This document shows positions 43,614 through 52,600 of a stretch of 64,000 nt of DNA, piece by piece. The position numbers and the translations under genes were made by a program. The notes under the pieces were generated by a model. That model was not told the DNA's origin. It saw nothing but the letters and a program-made list of their open reading frames with translations, and searched no databases. Origin of the DNA: JBAWWY01 sp037144355. Its GTDB lineage: Bacteria; Bacillota; Clostridia; Peptostreptococcales; Anaerovoracaceae. How positions within the stretch are numbered: position 1 is the stretch's first letter; each line of letters opens with the position of its first letter. The DNA lies in NCBI GenBank assembly GCA_037144355.1, contig JBAWWY010000007.1, forward strand, positions 1 to 64,000, in the 5' to 3' direction.

Positions 43614-44576
43614 TCAACAATGCTTGTTGATGAGTTCATCAACTACCTGTTTGCTAATATTCTTAGAATCGTTTTCCATTGCCAAATTGTTAATCTTGGA
43701 GCATAACATGTCATAAGCCACTTTACGGAAAAATGCATCCTTCTTTGATGCGTGACAATTGTTTTCCTTCAATATCTTCCCCATCATAACTCCAACCCTT
43801 AGGGATGGAATCGATGAATATGATCCATTATTCCTAAAATCCCTTATCAAGTTTACAATTTTGTCTGCATCCTCATAAGCGATATTTGCTCTTCCCCTTA
43901 CAATTTCCCTTTCTGTCTCGGCATCCATATATCCCATATTGATTGTTATCATCCTGTCAAGAAGGGCATCCTGGATTTTATGAACTCCAGCATATTCTTC
44001 CGAATTGCTGGTGAAAATAGCCTTAAAATTCGGATGAACTTTTACATATCTTTCGGAGCTCATCGAATCGCTTGTTTCCAACATTCTTTCTTCGAATATA
44101 TTTAGTAGAATATTATTCGTTTCTGGCCTTGAACGATTAAATTCATCATATATAAGAGTAAAACCGTTTCTGCATGCAATAGTAAGCTGGTTGTCAACCC
44201 ACTTCTTTTGATAGTCATCAACGGTTTTCAATACGGAGTGTATGTAATTGTCAACAAGTTTCTCTCTTCTATATCCGGCCTCCGAACCAACGAGGTCAGA
44301 AGGAAGATATTCATCATTGCCATGAATGATTGTTACCGGGACATTGAAGCAAGAGGCTACGTGCATGGCAAGGGTTGTCTTGCCTGTACCGGCAGGTCCC
44401 CTTAGATGAACAGGATATCCGGCATTCAGATATCTGGTGACTCTCATGGTCAGCTCTTTTATATATGGTGTAATAACATACGAATCTTGCTTCTTCAGCC
44501 TTATCGCAACCGGTTCGTATGGATTTTCCGACCTTTCAATAATATCGATTTGCTCAATTTGACGGATTTGCTCCAT
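43614..44576 (-). CDS. gvpN: Gas vesicle ATPase GvpN
   Basis: A MoxR-like AAA ATPase of about 320 residues. Walker A is GPAGTGKTTLAMH, Walker B is LIYDEFNRSRPETNN, and an arginine-containing ALLDRMITINMGY follows. GvpN gives wide vesicles and acts with GvpC or GvpO in other organisms. The ATG at 44576 has GGGGAGG in front, so I prefer it to the GTG three codons upstream. Confidence 0.92.
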   Translation of the reverse strand: MEQIRQIEQIDIIERSENPYEPVAIRLKKQDSYVITPYIKELTMRVTRYLNAGYPVHLRGPAGTGKTTLAMHVASCFNVPVTIIHGNDEYLPSDLVGSEAGYRREKLVDNYIHSVLKTVDDYQKKWVDNQLTIACRNGFTLIYDEFNRSRPETNNILLNIFEERMLETSDSMSSERYVKVHPNFKAIFTSNSEEYAGVHKIQDALLDRMITINMGYMDAETEREIVRGRANIAYEDADKIVNLIRDFRNNGSYSSIPSLRVGVMMGKILKENNCHASKKDAFFRKVAYDMLCSKINNLAMENDSKNISKQVVDELINKHC

Positions 44577-44602
44577 TCTCAACACCTCCCCGCTTTTTAC
44601 TC

Positions 44603-44875
44603 CTACGCTGAAGGTTCAATTGGTCCAATGTCGGTCCTCTCTCGCAAATGCATTCGCTTGAAGCCCATAACCATTCCATTGTCGTCCAATTCCACTTCAT
44701 AAAGACCAACTAGGTCGGTCTTTGCAAATTTCCTAACATACTCGGATTCCTCAATAATTTCAAAATGGGAAACCCACTTATTTTCTTTCTTTACAAGTTC
44801 AATTATCTTACCGGTTTGGCTGAAATTACCGGAAATAAATTCGAGCACCTTATCCCTGATCTGGATAAATTCCAT
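44603..44875 (-). CDS. gvpO: Gas vesicle protein GvpO
   Basis: A protein of about 90 residues in the form of GvpO: a helical start, then WVSHFEIIEESEYVRKF, DLVGLYEVELDDNGMVMGFKR and RYxR-like LRERTDIGP. GvpO is known from halophile and actinobacterial clusters next to gvpN. The ATG at 44875 follows GAGGGGG; the earlier in-frame TTG lacks a site of its own. Confidence 0.88.
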   Translation of the reverse strand: MEFIQIRDKVLEFISGNFSQTGKIIELVKKENKWVSHFEIIEESEYVRKFAKTDLVGLYEVELDDNGMVMGFKRMHLRERTDIGPIEPSA

Positions 44876-44902
44876 AAAAAAACCCCCTCGCTCCAATTAC
44901 TG

Positions 44903-45205
44903 TCAATCTGTCTTTTTTTCCGGCATATAACTTCTGATAACCTGGTAAAACATGCCGATTTCATTTAATATGTTCGATCTGGCTGATGGGTTTGTTGTTT
45001 CTGATAATGAGTTGAATCTTTTCAACACTTCATCAATGTAATCCCCCAAGGCTTGAAGCTGCTTATTTGCTTCAATGTCCTGGCTATTGGATATCATAAT
45101 GTCAATTTTTTCTTTCAAATTGGGAAGAGCCTGGATTATCTCTTCATAGACTCTTTCCATTTCATCATTTCTTCTATCGATATCATCATTCATATCCTGC
45201 GACAT
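44903..45205 (-). CDS. Unknown helical protein in the gas vesicle cluster
   Basis: A 100-residue, charged, mostly helical protein (RVYEEIIQALPNLKEKIDIM, LGDYIDEVLKRFNSLSE). I recognise no domain. It lies between the GvpC-like gene and gvpO, with a GAGAGGAAG ribosome site, and is clearly part of the operon. A role in assembly or anchoring of the coat is possible but not shown. Confidence 0.65.
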   Translation of the reverse strand: MSQDMNDDIDRRNDEMERVYEEIIQALPNLKEKIDIMISNSQDIEANKQLQALGDYIDEVLKRFNSLSETTNPSARSNILNEIGMFYQVIRSYMPEKKTD

Positions 45206-45245
45206 CGTAATCTTCCTCTCTTAGTTACAAACGGTTAACTTATAA

Positions 45246-45725
45246 TTAGCTCGGCTTGGTTTTTCTTTTAACAGTGTTCCATTCTTTTCTCGCACCAGAC
45301 ATATCCTTGTGAAAACCACCTAACATTCCGCCGACATTATCTCTCAAATCATTTGCAAAAGCATTAAGTGATGTTCTTGTATCATCGCCCATGTTTTTTC
45401 TTGCTTCATTGAAATCTGCAATCATTCCACTTACATCGGTTTTCAACTTGTTCAGTTCTAAAACTCTAATTCTTGTATCTTCTATACTGTTTCTTATTCT
45501 TTGCTTTCGATAATCATTAATCATATTGCTGACCTCTGACTTTAGTTTTTTAAGTTCGGCCATTCTATGCTTGGTATCATCCAAATTCATCTTTGTTCTA
45601 TGTTTGCGAAAATTATTCATCATATTTACATTAGTCTTTTTTAAAGAACGAATGTATCCCTGCCTTTTATCATAATTGCTATCTATATCCATTCTCAATG
45701 ATCTCATCGCACTGGTTAAACTCAT
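45246..45725 (-). CDS. gvpC: GvpC-like repeat protein
   Basis: A protein of about 159 residues with three tandem repeats of exactly 33 residues (residues about 34-132). Each starts with M and then hydrophobic, charged and aromatic residues (MMNNFRKHRTK, MINDYRKQRIR, MIADFNEARKN) and ends with EVSN, DVSG or NVGG. A partial fourth repeat follows. A 33-residue repeat is the hallmark of GvpC, the belt that strengthens the GvpA shell, and its gene directly follows gvpA, as in cyanobacteria. The ATG at 45725 follows AGGAGGT. Sequence similarity to known GvpC could not be tested. Confidence 0.7.
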   Translation of the reverse strand: MSLTSAMRSLRMDIDSNYDKRQGYIRSLKKTNVNMMNNFRKHRTKMNLDDTKHRMAELKKLKSEVSNMINDYRKQRIRNSIEDTRIRVLELNKLKTDVSGMIADFNEARKNMGDDTRTSLNAFANDLRDNVGGMLGGFHKDMSGARKEWNTVKRKTKPS

Positions 45726-45759
45726 GATGTCTACCTCCTTCCAATATTCATTTAACATT

Positions 45760-45783
45760 GTGGGAGAGACTAGTCTCTCCCAC
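45760..45783 (-). other. Perfect hairpin between gvpA and gvpC
   Basis: GTGGGAGAGACTAGTCTCTCCCAC-type 24-base perfect palindrome, 35 bases before the GvpC-like start. The minus strand has no T-run after it, so it is not a classical terminator. It could protect the abundant gvpA mRNA or lower read-through to the later genes. Confidence 0.65.
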
Positions 45784-45901
45784 TTTGGCTAGCACAATCG
45801 TACTTGGAAAATCTATAAAATCTGCTTTAAAGCATTTTCTTTATCCTTAATGCCTACTATTGAATACCCAAGTATTAATAGTTTTGCTATATCTTGGGAA
45901 A

Positions 45902-46123
45902 TTAAGCGGCATGTGGTTGTGCAGCTGTTGCGGTAAGTCCAACTGCCTCTGCATATTTCAAATATGTTTCAACAGATGCGATTACCAACCTTAATTCAAT
46001 TGCTATTAGCTCGATCCCTACCAACGAAACCCTGGCCCACAAATCAACAACAATACCTTTGTCCAAAATTCTGTCGATAACTTCAGCGAGACTAGATGAT
46101 GAGTTTGTTTTTTCTACTGCCAT
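45902..46123 (-). CDS. gvpA: Gas vesicle structural protein GvpA
   Basis: A 73-residue protein that forms the ribbed shell. SLAEVIDRILDKGIVVDLWARVSLVGIELIAIELRLVIASVETYLKYAEAVG is the GvpA core, followed by an alanine-rich tail. The ATG at 46123 follows GGGAGGTG; upstream residues in the frame are not needed. It is the first gene of the cluster and has a strong promoter, which suits the main shell protein. Confidence 0.97.
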   Translation of the reverse strand: MAVEKTNSSSSLAEVIDRILDKGIVVDLWARVSLVGIELIAIELRLVIASVETYLKYAEAVGLTATAAQPHAA

Positions 46124-46159
46124 TTCTGACACCTCCCTTCTCAAATATTTGCCCTAATT

Positions 46160-46227
46160 ATTATATACTCTCTTTAAAATATAATGTCAATATGCCTATT
46201 GACATTTACCATTATTTATTTTATAAT
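46160..46227. promoter_or_regulatory. Back-to-back promoters sharing a 20-bp palindrome (gvpA / transposase-like gene)
   Basis: TGTCAATA-N4-TATTGACA (46185-46204) is a perfect palindrome with both -35 boxes in it. Minus strand: TTGACA (46185-46190), 17 bases, TATATA(AT) (46160-46167) for gvpA. Plus strand: TTGACA (46199-46204), 17 bases, TATAAT (46222-46227) for the transposase-like gene. A dimer bound here would block both. Confidence 0.78.
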
Positions 46228-46298
46228 TCATTGTGTATTATTTATCTAAATGTCACCCCTTATATATTTAGGGCCAATAAGGAAAGGTGGTGCTGGGT

Positions 46299-47492
46299 TT
46301 GTCCAAAAATCAACAATTAAGATCTGACATTATACGCCAAGCCAATTCAGGATTACTAACCGTTCCAAAAGCTGCCTTTGCCCTTGGTATATCAGAAAGA
46401 CAAGTTCAACGTCTGAAGAAAATTATGAGAATTTCGGATTCTGGTGATTCCTCTGGTTTGAATTCTATTAGGAAAGCATACAACTCCATACCCGAAGATA
46501 TTAAAAATAGTATTCTTGAGATAAAAAATCAGGAAGAATATATTAATTGTAATTTTTATAATTTCAATGAAATACTAAGTAATTTCTATGATATAAAAAT
46601 TAGCTACTCAACTTTATATAAAATCTTATCATACAATGGATACAAATCTCCGAAAACCAGGAGACGTTTCAAAAGGCATACTAGAATTAAAAAAATAACT
46701 AATAGCCGGGTGCTTTTTCAATTAGTCTCCCCATCATTTGCATGGTTTGGGAATAAGGAAGAATATATTCTACATATTGATATAGCGAATACCCCTTCAC
46801 AGATTTCTGCTATTTATTTGAAAAGTAGTGAAGATTCTATTAATGTCACTAGTATGAAAGAGTCTCCTAAAAAGTTTTCAAAGTTTATTGGTGAGGAAGA
46901 TAGCAATGACAAAAGTCTTTCCATAGTAAGGTTGCCGGATTCCGATTGGATTTCCATAACGCCCCATGGTAATACAGTTTATCAAAATAACAGTAATCAT
47001 TTTGGCAAACCTCCAAAAAAAAATATTGGGACCAAGCTAATAGCCCCTAGATCCCCACACAGCAAGCTTCGTATCGATAGACTTTGGGAAATTCTACAGG
47101 GTTGGCTTTCAATAGAGTTTGCTCAAAGGGAAATTAAAAGCATAGATCAAGCAAATAAATATCTTCGCGTTTTTGTTCAAGCAAATACACCTCTCGGCAG
47201 TTATATTTCAAATTTAAACGACCGATTTATTCTGCCTATGGATAGTCTTGAGGGCGATATAATTAAAGCACTTGCAAAGTTTAATTTTGATGAGGATTTC
47301 ATGCGCAAGAAGAAGCTATCCATGAAAAGAGCCGGACTTGTTTCAATAAAAAACGCCAGCTTCAAAATGGATAAGCAGTTGTTTGAAAAAAAGAATTTTG
47401 AAGAATATATGAAAAGAAGAGTTGTTTATAAAAATCGTGATACTGAAATTTTAGATATGATTTCAGAAATATTCCAAAAGAGCTATAAATAG
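46299..47492 (+). CDS. Domesticated transposase-like DNA-binding protein divergent from gvpA
   Basis: A protein of about 397 residues. Residues about 1-45 form a helix-turn-helix (AAFALGISERQVQRLKKI); residues about 55-130 resemble the transposase linker (SYSTLYKILSYNGYKSP). Residues about 140-300 look like a decayed integrase fold: LHIDIANTPSQI keeps an Asp, but the second Asp is not clear and the last catalytic Glu appears as Asp in SPHSKLRIDRLWEILQGW (usual GRVERLW). No inverted repeats or target duplications were seen. The GGAAAGGTGG fits the TTG at 46299; GTG starts at 46287-46290 are possible. It may regulate gvp genes. Confidence 0.72.
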   Translation: MSKNQQLRSDIIRQANSGLLTVPKAAFALGISERQVQRLKKIMRISDSGDSSGLNSIRKAYNSIPEDIKNSILEIKNQEEYINCNFYNFNEILSNFYDIKISYSTLYKILSYNGYKSPKTRRRFKRHTRIKKITNSRVLFQLVSPSFAWFGNKEEYILHIDIANTPSQISAIYLKSSEDSINVTSMKESPKKFSKFIGEEDSNDKSLSIVRLPDSDWISITPHGNTVYQNNSNHFGKPPKKNIGTKLIAPRSPHSKLRIDRLWEILQGWLSIEFAQREIKSIDQANKYLRVFVQANTPLGSYISNLNDRFILPMDSLEGDIIKALAKFNFDEDFMRKKKLSMKRAGLVSIKNASFKMDKQLFEKKNFEEYMKRRVVYKNRDTEILDMISEIFQKSYK

Positions 47493-47514
47493 AATCTGCA
47501 ATTTCATGTTGTTT

Positions 47515-47546
47515 TAAAAAGGAGATGGTTTTATCCATCTCCTTTT
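47515..47546. terminator. Bidirectional terminator
   Basis: AAAAAGGAGATGG pairs with CCATCTCCTTTT around a four-to-five-base loop, with T-rich ends on both strands. It separates the transposase-like gene (plus) from the corrinoid-protein gene (minus). Confidence 0.85.
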
Positions 47547-47557
47547 CTGTATTCAAA

Positions 47558-48208
47558 TTAATTATTCATAAGCTCATTTGCCAGGGTAACTGCCTCTGCC
47601 GCGTTTTCGCTAAAACCATCGGCTCCAATCTTTTGGCACCATCTGGAAGTTACAGGTGCTCCACCTACCATTGTTTTAAATCTGCCTTTGAGTCCACGTT
47701 CTTTCAACAGAGACTCCAGCTTTTGTTGCTGTATCATGGTAGTGGTGAGCAATGTGCTTGTGCCAATAATATCCGCATTATGTTTAACGGCTTCTTCAAT
47801 GATATTCTCATTGGAGACATCCCTTCCAAGATCAATGACTTCAAAGCCGTTGGCAACTAAAAGCGAAGCAACAATGCACTTGCCTATGTCATGTAAATCG
47901 CTCTCAACGGTTGCAAGTATTATTCTGCCCTTTTGCTTCCTCTTTTCTCCCCGGTCCTCCATTGCCTTGTTGAGAATTTCCACAGCTTCCTTTATTGCAT
48001 CTGCCGCCATCATGACTTCAGGTAAAAACACTTCGCCATCTTCAAACAAATCCCCTATTTCCATAATCCCTGGTACAAATCCCTTTTCTATAAATTCTTC
48101 AGGCTCAACTCCATCGTCAAGACCCTTTTGTGCGAGAGATAGGGCGAGAATTTTATCGCCATCAATGATGGATTGCTTTGCTGCTTCTAATAATTTAGAA
48201 TCAATCAT
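47558..48208 (-). CDS. mtbC: Corrinoid protein, dimethylamine-type
   Basis: A 216-residue cobalamin-binding protein. The N-terminal cap helices (residues 1-85) and the B12-binding fold with ESDLHDIGKCIVA (His ligand) near residue 105 and VGGAPVT near 185 match MtbC-like proteins. It takes the methyl group from MtbB onto cob(I)amide. Its ATG overlaps the mtbB stop codon by one base, so the two are translated together. Confidence 0.92.
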   Translation of the reverse strand: MIDSKLLEAAKQSIIDGDKILALSLAQKGLDDGVEPEEFIEKGFVPGIMEIGDLFEDGEVFLPEVMMAADAIKEAVEILNKAMEDRGEKRKQKGRIILATVESDLHDIGKCIVASLLVANGFEVIDLGRDVSNENIIEEAVKHNADIIGTSTLLTTTMIQQQKLESLLKERGLKGRFKTMVGGAPVTSRWCQKIGADGFSENAAEAVTLANELMNN

Positions 48209-49626
48209 TATTTTTGTCCCCTCTCATGCATATATTTTGGGAGATACATTCCAGTCTTCTTTGAGAATTTCTCAACACAGTTGATTTCAATATCCAGCAA
48301 TTTTGAGATATTTGCCTTAGCTTCAATTCCCCGACTTACAGCTCCATAACCCATAAATATAGTTCCAATATCCAACTCTTCCCTTCGCTCCCGCATGACA
48401 ACCTCATCGGTTAGATCAAGCAGGCTTACTCCGAGTTTTTCTGCAACATATCTTTTTGCTTCATCGAGTTTCATGCTCTTTGCAAGCTGCATTCTTGACA
48501 CCAGATCTCCGGCTGTCCTTATGCCGCCCATTCCAGATGCTTGACTGTGAACAATTGCCATTCCAGAGGGATCGCCATAGCCTACCTACAACCCATCCAA
48601 CTTTCCGATTTCCGCCATTGCCGTAGATGCTCTAGAGACGCAGTCAATTGGTGGAGTAATTTGCATTGGAACTCCTCCGACTCCCATGCCCACATTTGCG
48701 TGCACTGGTATTGGAGAAACCTCTGCGGCATATTTGCACATTGTCAGTGCTCTTGCAAGGTTCCATGGGAAACTTTTTCTAGTATTGGTATTCACTACTG
48801 CTCCAAATACGTTTCCACCAGCTTCGGCTACAATCTTCGCTTGGTCGTGTGGGTACATTCCTGCTAGCCTTTTACCCTTGTACTCAAGCTCGCTATGGAA
48901 TCCCAGCACAAATTCTCCCGACATTCCAACTTCAATATTAATATCAGGATACTTAGCTCTCAGCCTCTCAACTCCGTGAAGAACAGCATAAAATTCAGCA
49001 TCTCCCCCTGCTGCAGTAGTATCGAAATCAATTCCGTCGGCACCAGCTTCATACATTGCCGATCCAACAACGTTTATATCTTTTATCAGCATTTCTGCTG
49101 CCATGACCTGTGCCTCTTGAGCTTCTTTTATAAACCCTTTCGGCATCAGCTCAGCTGAATTCTCGCATGGGCCGTCAGGTTTTGTATACATTGGCATATT
49201 TGGCATTGCGCCATAAAGCAAAGGTGGCGTGGTTACCAGAAGTGCTTCGGCAACAGCATACTGCTCTTCAGGCAAGATGGATTTCACGGATTTGAAACTA
49301 TAATGAACGTAAGCCATCTCCAGGGTATCTGCCATCATCGCCCTTTCATATAATTGAAGTATCTGAGGCATAGCTATAGGAATTCCCAGTCTGGTAATCT
49401 TCAGGGGCTGAGAATCGTAGCTTAAAACAAGTTCATTCCCGCGTTCCACGCTTACGAATTTTCTCGGCTCACAGATTATGCCCATCAATCTTTCAATATC
49501 GTCATCTGTAAGTGGTGGGCATTTTGCTTTCTTAGCTGCTGTCATTACTCCGTCTTCGATATCTTTTCTGATTTCTGAAGTTGACATTTCAATAAAATAA
49601 CCGTCTCCCATTCTCGTTAAAACCAT
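48208..49626 (-). CDS. mtbB: Dimethylamine methyltransferase MtbB with in-frame amber (pyrrolysine)
   Basis: A product of about 472 residues is read when the TAG at 48586-48588 (codon 347) is decoded, as pyrrolysine in known MtbB. The sequence before (EIGKLDGL) and after (VGYGDPSGMAIVHS) the codon aligns with methanogen MtbB at its pyrrolysine. FDTTAAGGDAEFY and NVGMGVGGVPM are further family motifs. It moves a methyl group from dimethylamine to the corrinoid protein encoded next. The ATG at 49626 follows AAGGAGA. Simple ORF callers split it into two pieces. TAG is also a normal stop in this genome (modB, the HTH-TOBE gene). Confidence 0.95.
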
Positions 49627-49693
49627 AAGTTTTCTCCTTATAATAACAAGTGCTATAAGCAACTAAAAATATATATGGTAGGTTAATATAATA

Positions 49694-52600
49694 CTATTTA
49701 TTATCAAATGTTTCAAAATTTTTATTAATGACATTCTCTGCGAATACCTTGACAATTTCCGGATCAAATTGCACCCCGGAATATTTTAAGATTTCATCAA
49801 TTGCTTCCTGCTGGGTCAAAGCACTACTGTAGGCTCTTTGGCTTGTCATTGCATCATATGCGTCTGCGATTGATATTATCCTGGCTTGAATGGAGATCTC
49901 TTTTCCTTTTAATCCTCTTGGATAGCCAGAGCCATCCCATTTTTCCTGATGTTCCAATACATAATTTGCTACCTCGGAAAATTCATTTACTGAGCTGAGA
50001 ATTCTATAACCTATTTCAGAATGTTTCTTGATTTCGTTCCATTCTTCATCAGTAAGTTTTTCTGGCTTGTTTAGAATTTTTTCGTCGATACCGATTTTCC
50101 CAATATCATGCATCAATCCTGCAATTTTAATTTGTTTGATTGTATCTTTTTCCAAATTCAATTTTCTGGCCAATGATTCACAAATTTCACTTACTCTCTT
50201 CGAATGGAGCATTTCCCTATGGTTCTTCTCGTATAGGGTATTCATGATTAAATCAATTGTCTTGCTTCTCATACTTGAGCTTTCATAGAGTTTATGTCGA
50301 TACATATTGTCCTCAGTATCTTTAAAGACATCTTGAATTTTTTCATCTTTTTCATGCTTGGTCTGAAAACCAAAAGAAACAGATAGATTGATAGATCCCA
50401 CTTTTTCATTTGACAGAAATGTATTTATACGCTGAATTATTTTTTCGGTTTCTATCGAGTCCGTATTTGGTAGAATAATTACAAACTCGTCACCTCCCAG
50501 CCTAGCGACGATGTCATCCTCCCTACACCCACATTTAATTGCGTCTGCAGTTTTCTTAAGTAGTTCATCTCCCACATTGTGGCCAAATGAGTCATTAATA
50601 AGTTTCAAGCCATTTACATCACCCATGACAATGGTCATAGGAAGATTTCTTGGCGTATCCAATCTTGTTAGCTCTTCTTCGTAAAATCTACGATTGTAGA
50701 GATTAGTCAAGTGGTCGTGGAAGCTTAGATATCTAATTTCTTCTTCTGTCCTTTTTCTTTCATCAATATTTCTACTCGTTCCGACTATCTCGATTTCTCC
50801 ATTGGCATTGTATCTGTATCTAGTTACAATTTCCACCCAGATTATATCCCCATTTTTGCAAGGTTGCTGGATTTCGGTTGCTTGTGAGTTTTCTTCATTT
50901 GGATTTTCAATAAAATATTTAATATCCTTTATCATAGTTTCTTTTACTAGCGACAACGATTCAGAAGTTAAGGCATCTTCCAGTTTTTCATTGATTCCCT
51001 CTTGGACGGTAATTCCTCGCAATTTGTATATGGATGGGCTTAGATAAGCGAATTTTTCTTTTGACACATTATATATCCAAATTACATCAGATATATTCTC
51101 TGTAATTAACCTGTATTTTTCCTCGCTAGCCCTTATCAATTCTTCAGATTCTTTTTTTTCTGTAATATCTCTTATGCTCTCTATCACACCGATTATTTTC
51201 CCTGCTGAATCATGAAGTGGAGATGCCTTGGTATAAATCCATGCACCTTTATTGTTATGGAGCGCTGGGCAGAAGACTTCAGCCACCAATGCTTCATCTT
51301 CACGTTTCATGTTCTTATATCTGCCTGCGACTTCTTCATTGTAATCAAGAACCAAGTCCATCAATTGTGGTCTCGCATCCCCGTAGAATGGTATAGTATA
51401 AGCATATTCTCCCTTTCCAATCATTTCGGGAGCAGCTATGCCGGTCATCTTCTCAATAGCTTTGTTCCAAATTATTACACGCTTTTCCATGTCTATGCCA
51501 AGAGTCGCATCCGGCAAAAATTCAATTATATCCATTAATTCCTTTTGTTTCGACTGTAGCTTTTCAGCCGAATTTACCCTATCGGTAATATCCCTTATGG
51601 AAATTAAAATAACATTTCGGTTATCCATTTTGAAAATGCTTGCTGTAATCTCCACGGGGAACTTAGATCCATTCTTTCTCTTATGGTATCTAATGGGGAT
51701 TAATGTATATGTTCCCTGTATCTCTTCAATCGTCTTAAGTGTTTCTTCTGGTTCTGCAGAAATGTCAGTAATCTTCATTTTCAAAAATTCTTCGATGGAA
51801 TATCCATAAACAAAAGAAGCTGCATTATTTGCCTCGAGTATTGAAGTTGTTTCATGATCGATTATAAAAAGGGAATCGCTTTCTAAAGCAAATATATTGC
51901 GATATCTATCCTCACTTTCCTTCAATGCCTCTTCCGCATTTTTACGTTCGGAAATATCTCTTGTTATCCCCTGAAATCCAATGATGCTTCCATCATCTTC
52001 TCTTATAAATGAAATATGCATTGATACCCAGAAAGTTGAGCCATCGGCTCTATACATTTTTGTTTCAATTTGTCTTGTTCTATCTTTATGGATCTGAGGA
52101 TTATTTTCATTCCCAATTTCTTCCGTTATGATAGACCTTATTTCATTTAAAAATTCTGGGGGGAATTTCTCTTCCATGTTCCTACCCATATATTTATCGC
52201 TTGGCTCACCTATTAGTTTTTCAGCGGAAGGGCTGATATATAGCAATTTGAGGTTGTTGTCAACCACCCAGATGACGTCGGAGATGTTTTCGGCAATTCT
52301 ACGATATTTTTTTTCATTCTCTTTCAATTTGAGTTGTAACTCACTTTTTGAGAACTGATTTGCTAAAAGAATGCAAAGAAGGTAAGTTCCAATTGGATAA
52401 AGAACTAATACCGGAATGGCGATGCTCTTTAAAACGCTTTCAATTTGCTCTTTCGGGAAAGCAAACATGCAAAGGAGCATTACAATATGAGTTATAACGC
52501 CAAAAAAATAAAACTCAAACTTGAATGAGCTTTTTTTATTTAATATTTTATTCAAACGATAATGGTGCCACAAAACTCCCAGCAAGCCAGTTGTGGAAAT

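Noticed and set aside
45786..45901. Short open stretch after gvpA on the minus strand
   Set aside because: About 30 codons are open, but there is no usable start codon or ribosome site.
46287..47492. Active insertion sequence
   Set aside because: No terminal inverted repeats or target duplication were seen, the catalytic residues look incomplete, and it has its own ordered promoter next to gvpA.
48208..48561. Separate ORF with own ATG inside the mtbB region
   Set aside because: It is the in-frame part of mtbB after the amber codon; no ribosome site precedes its ATG and the flanks fit one MtbB chain.
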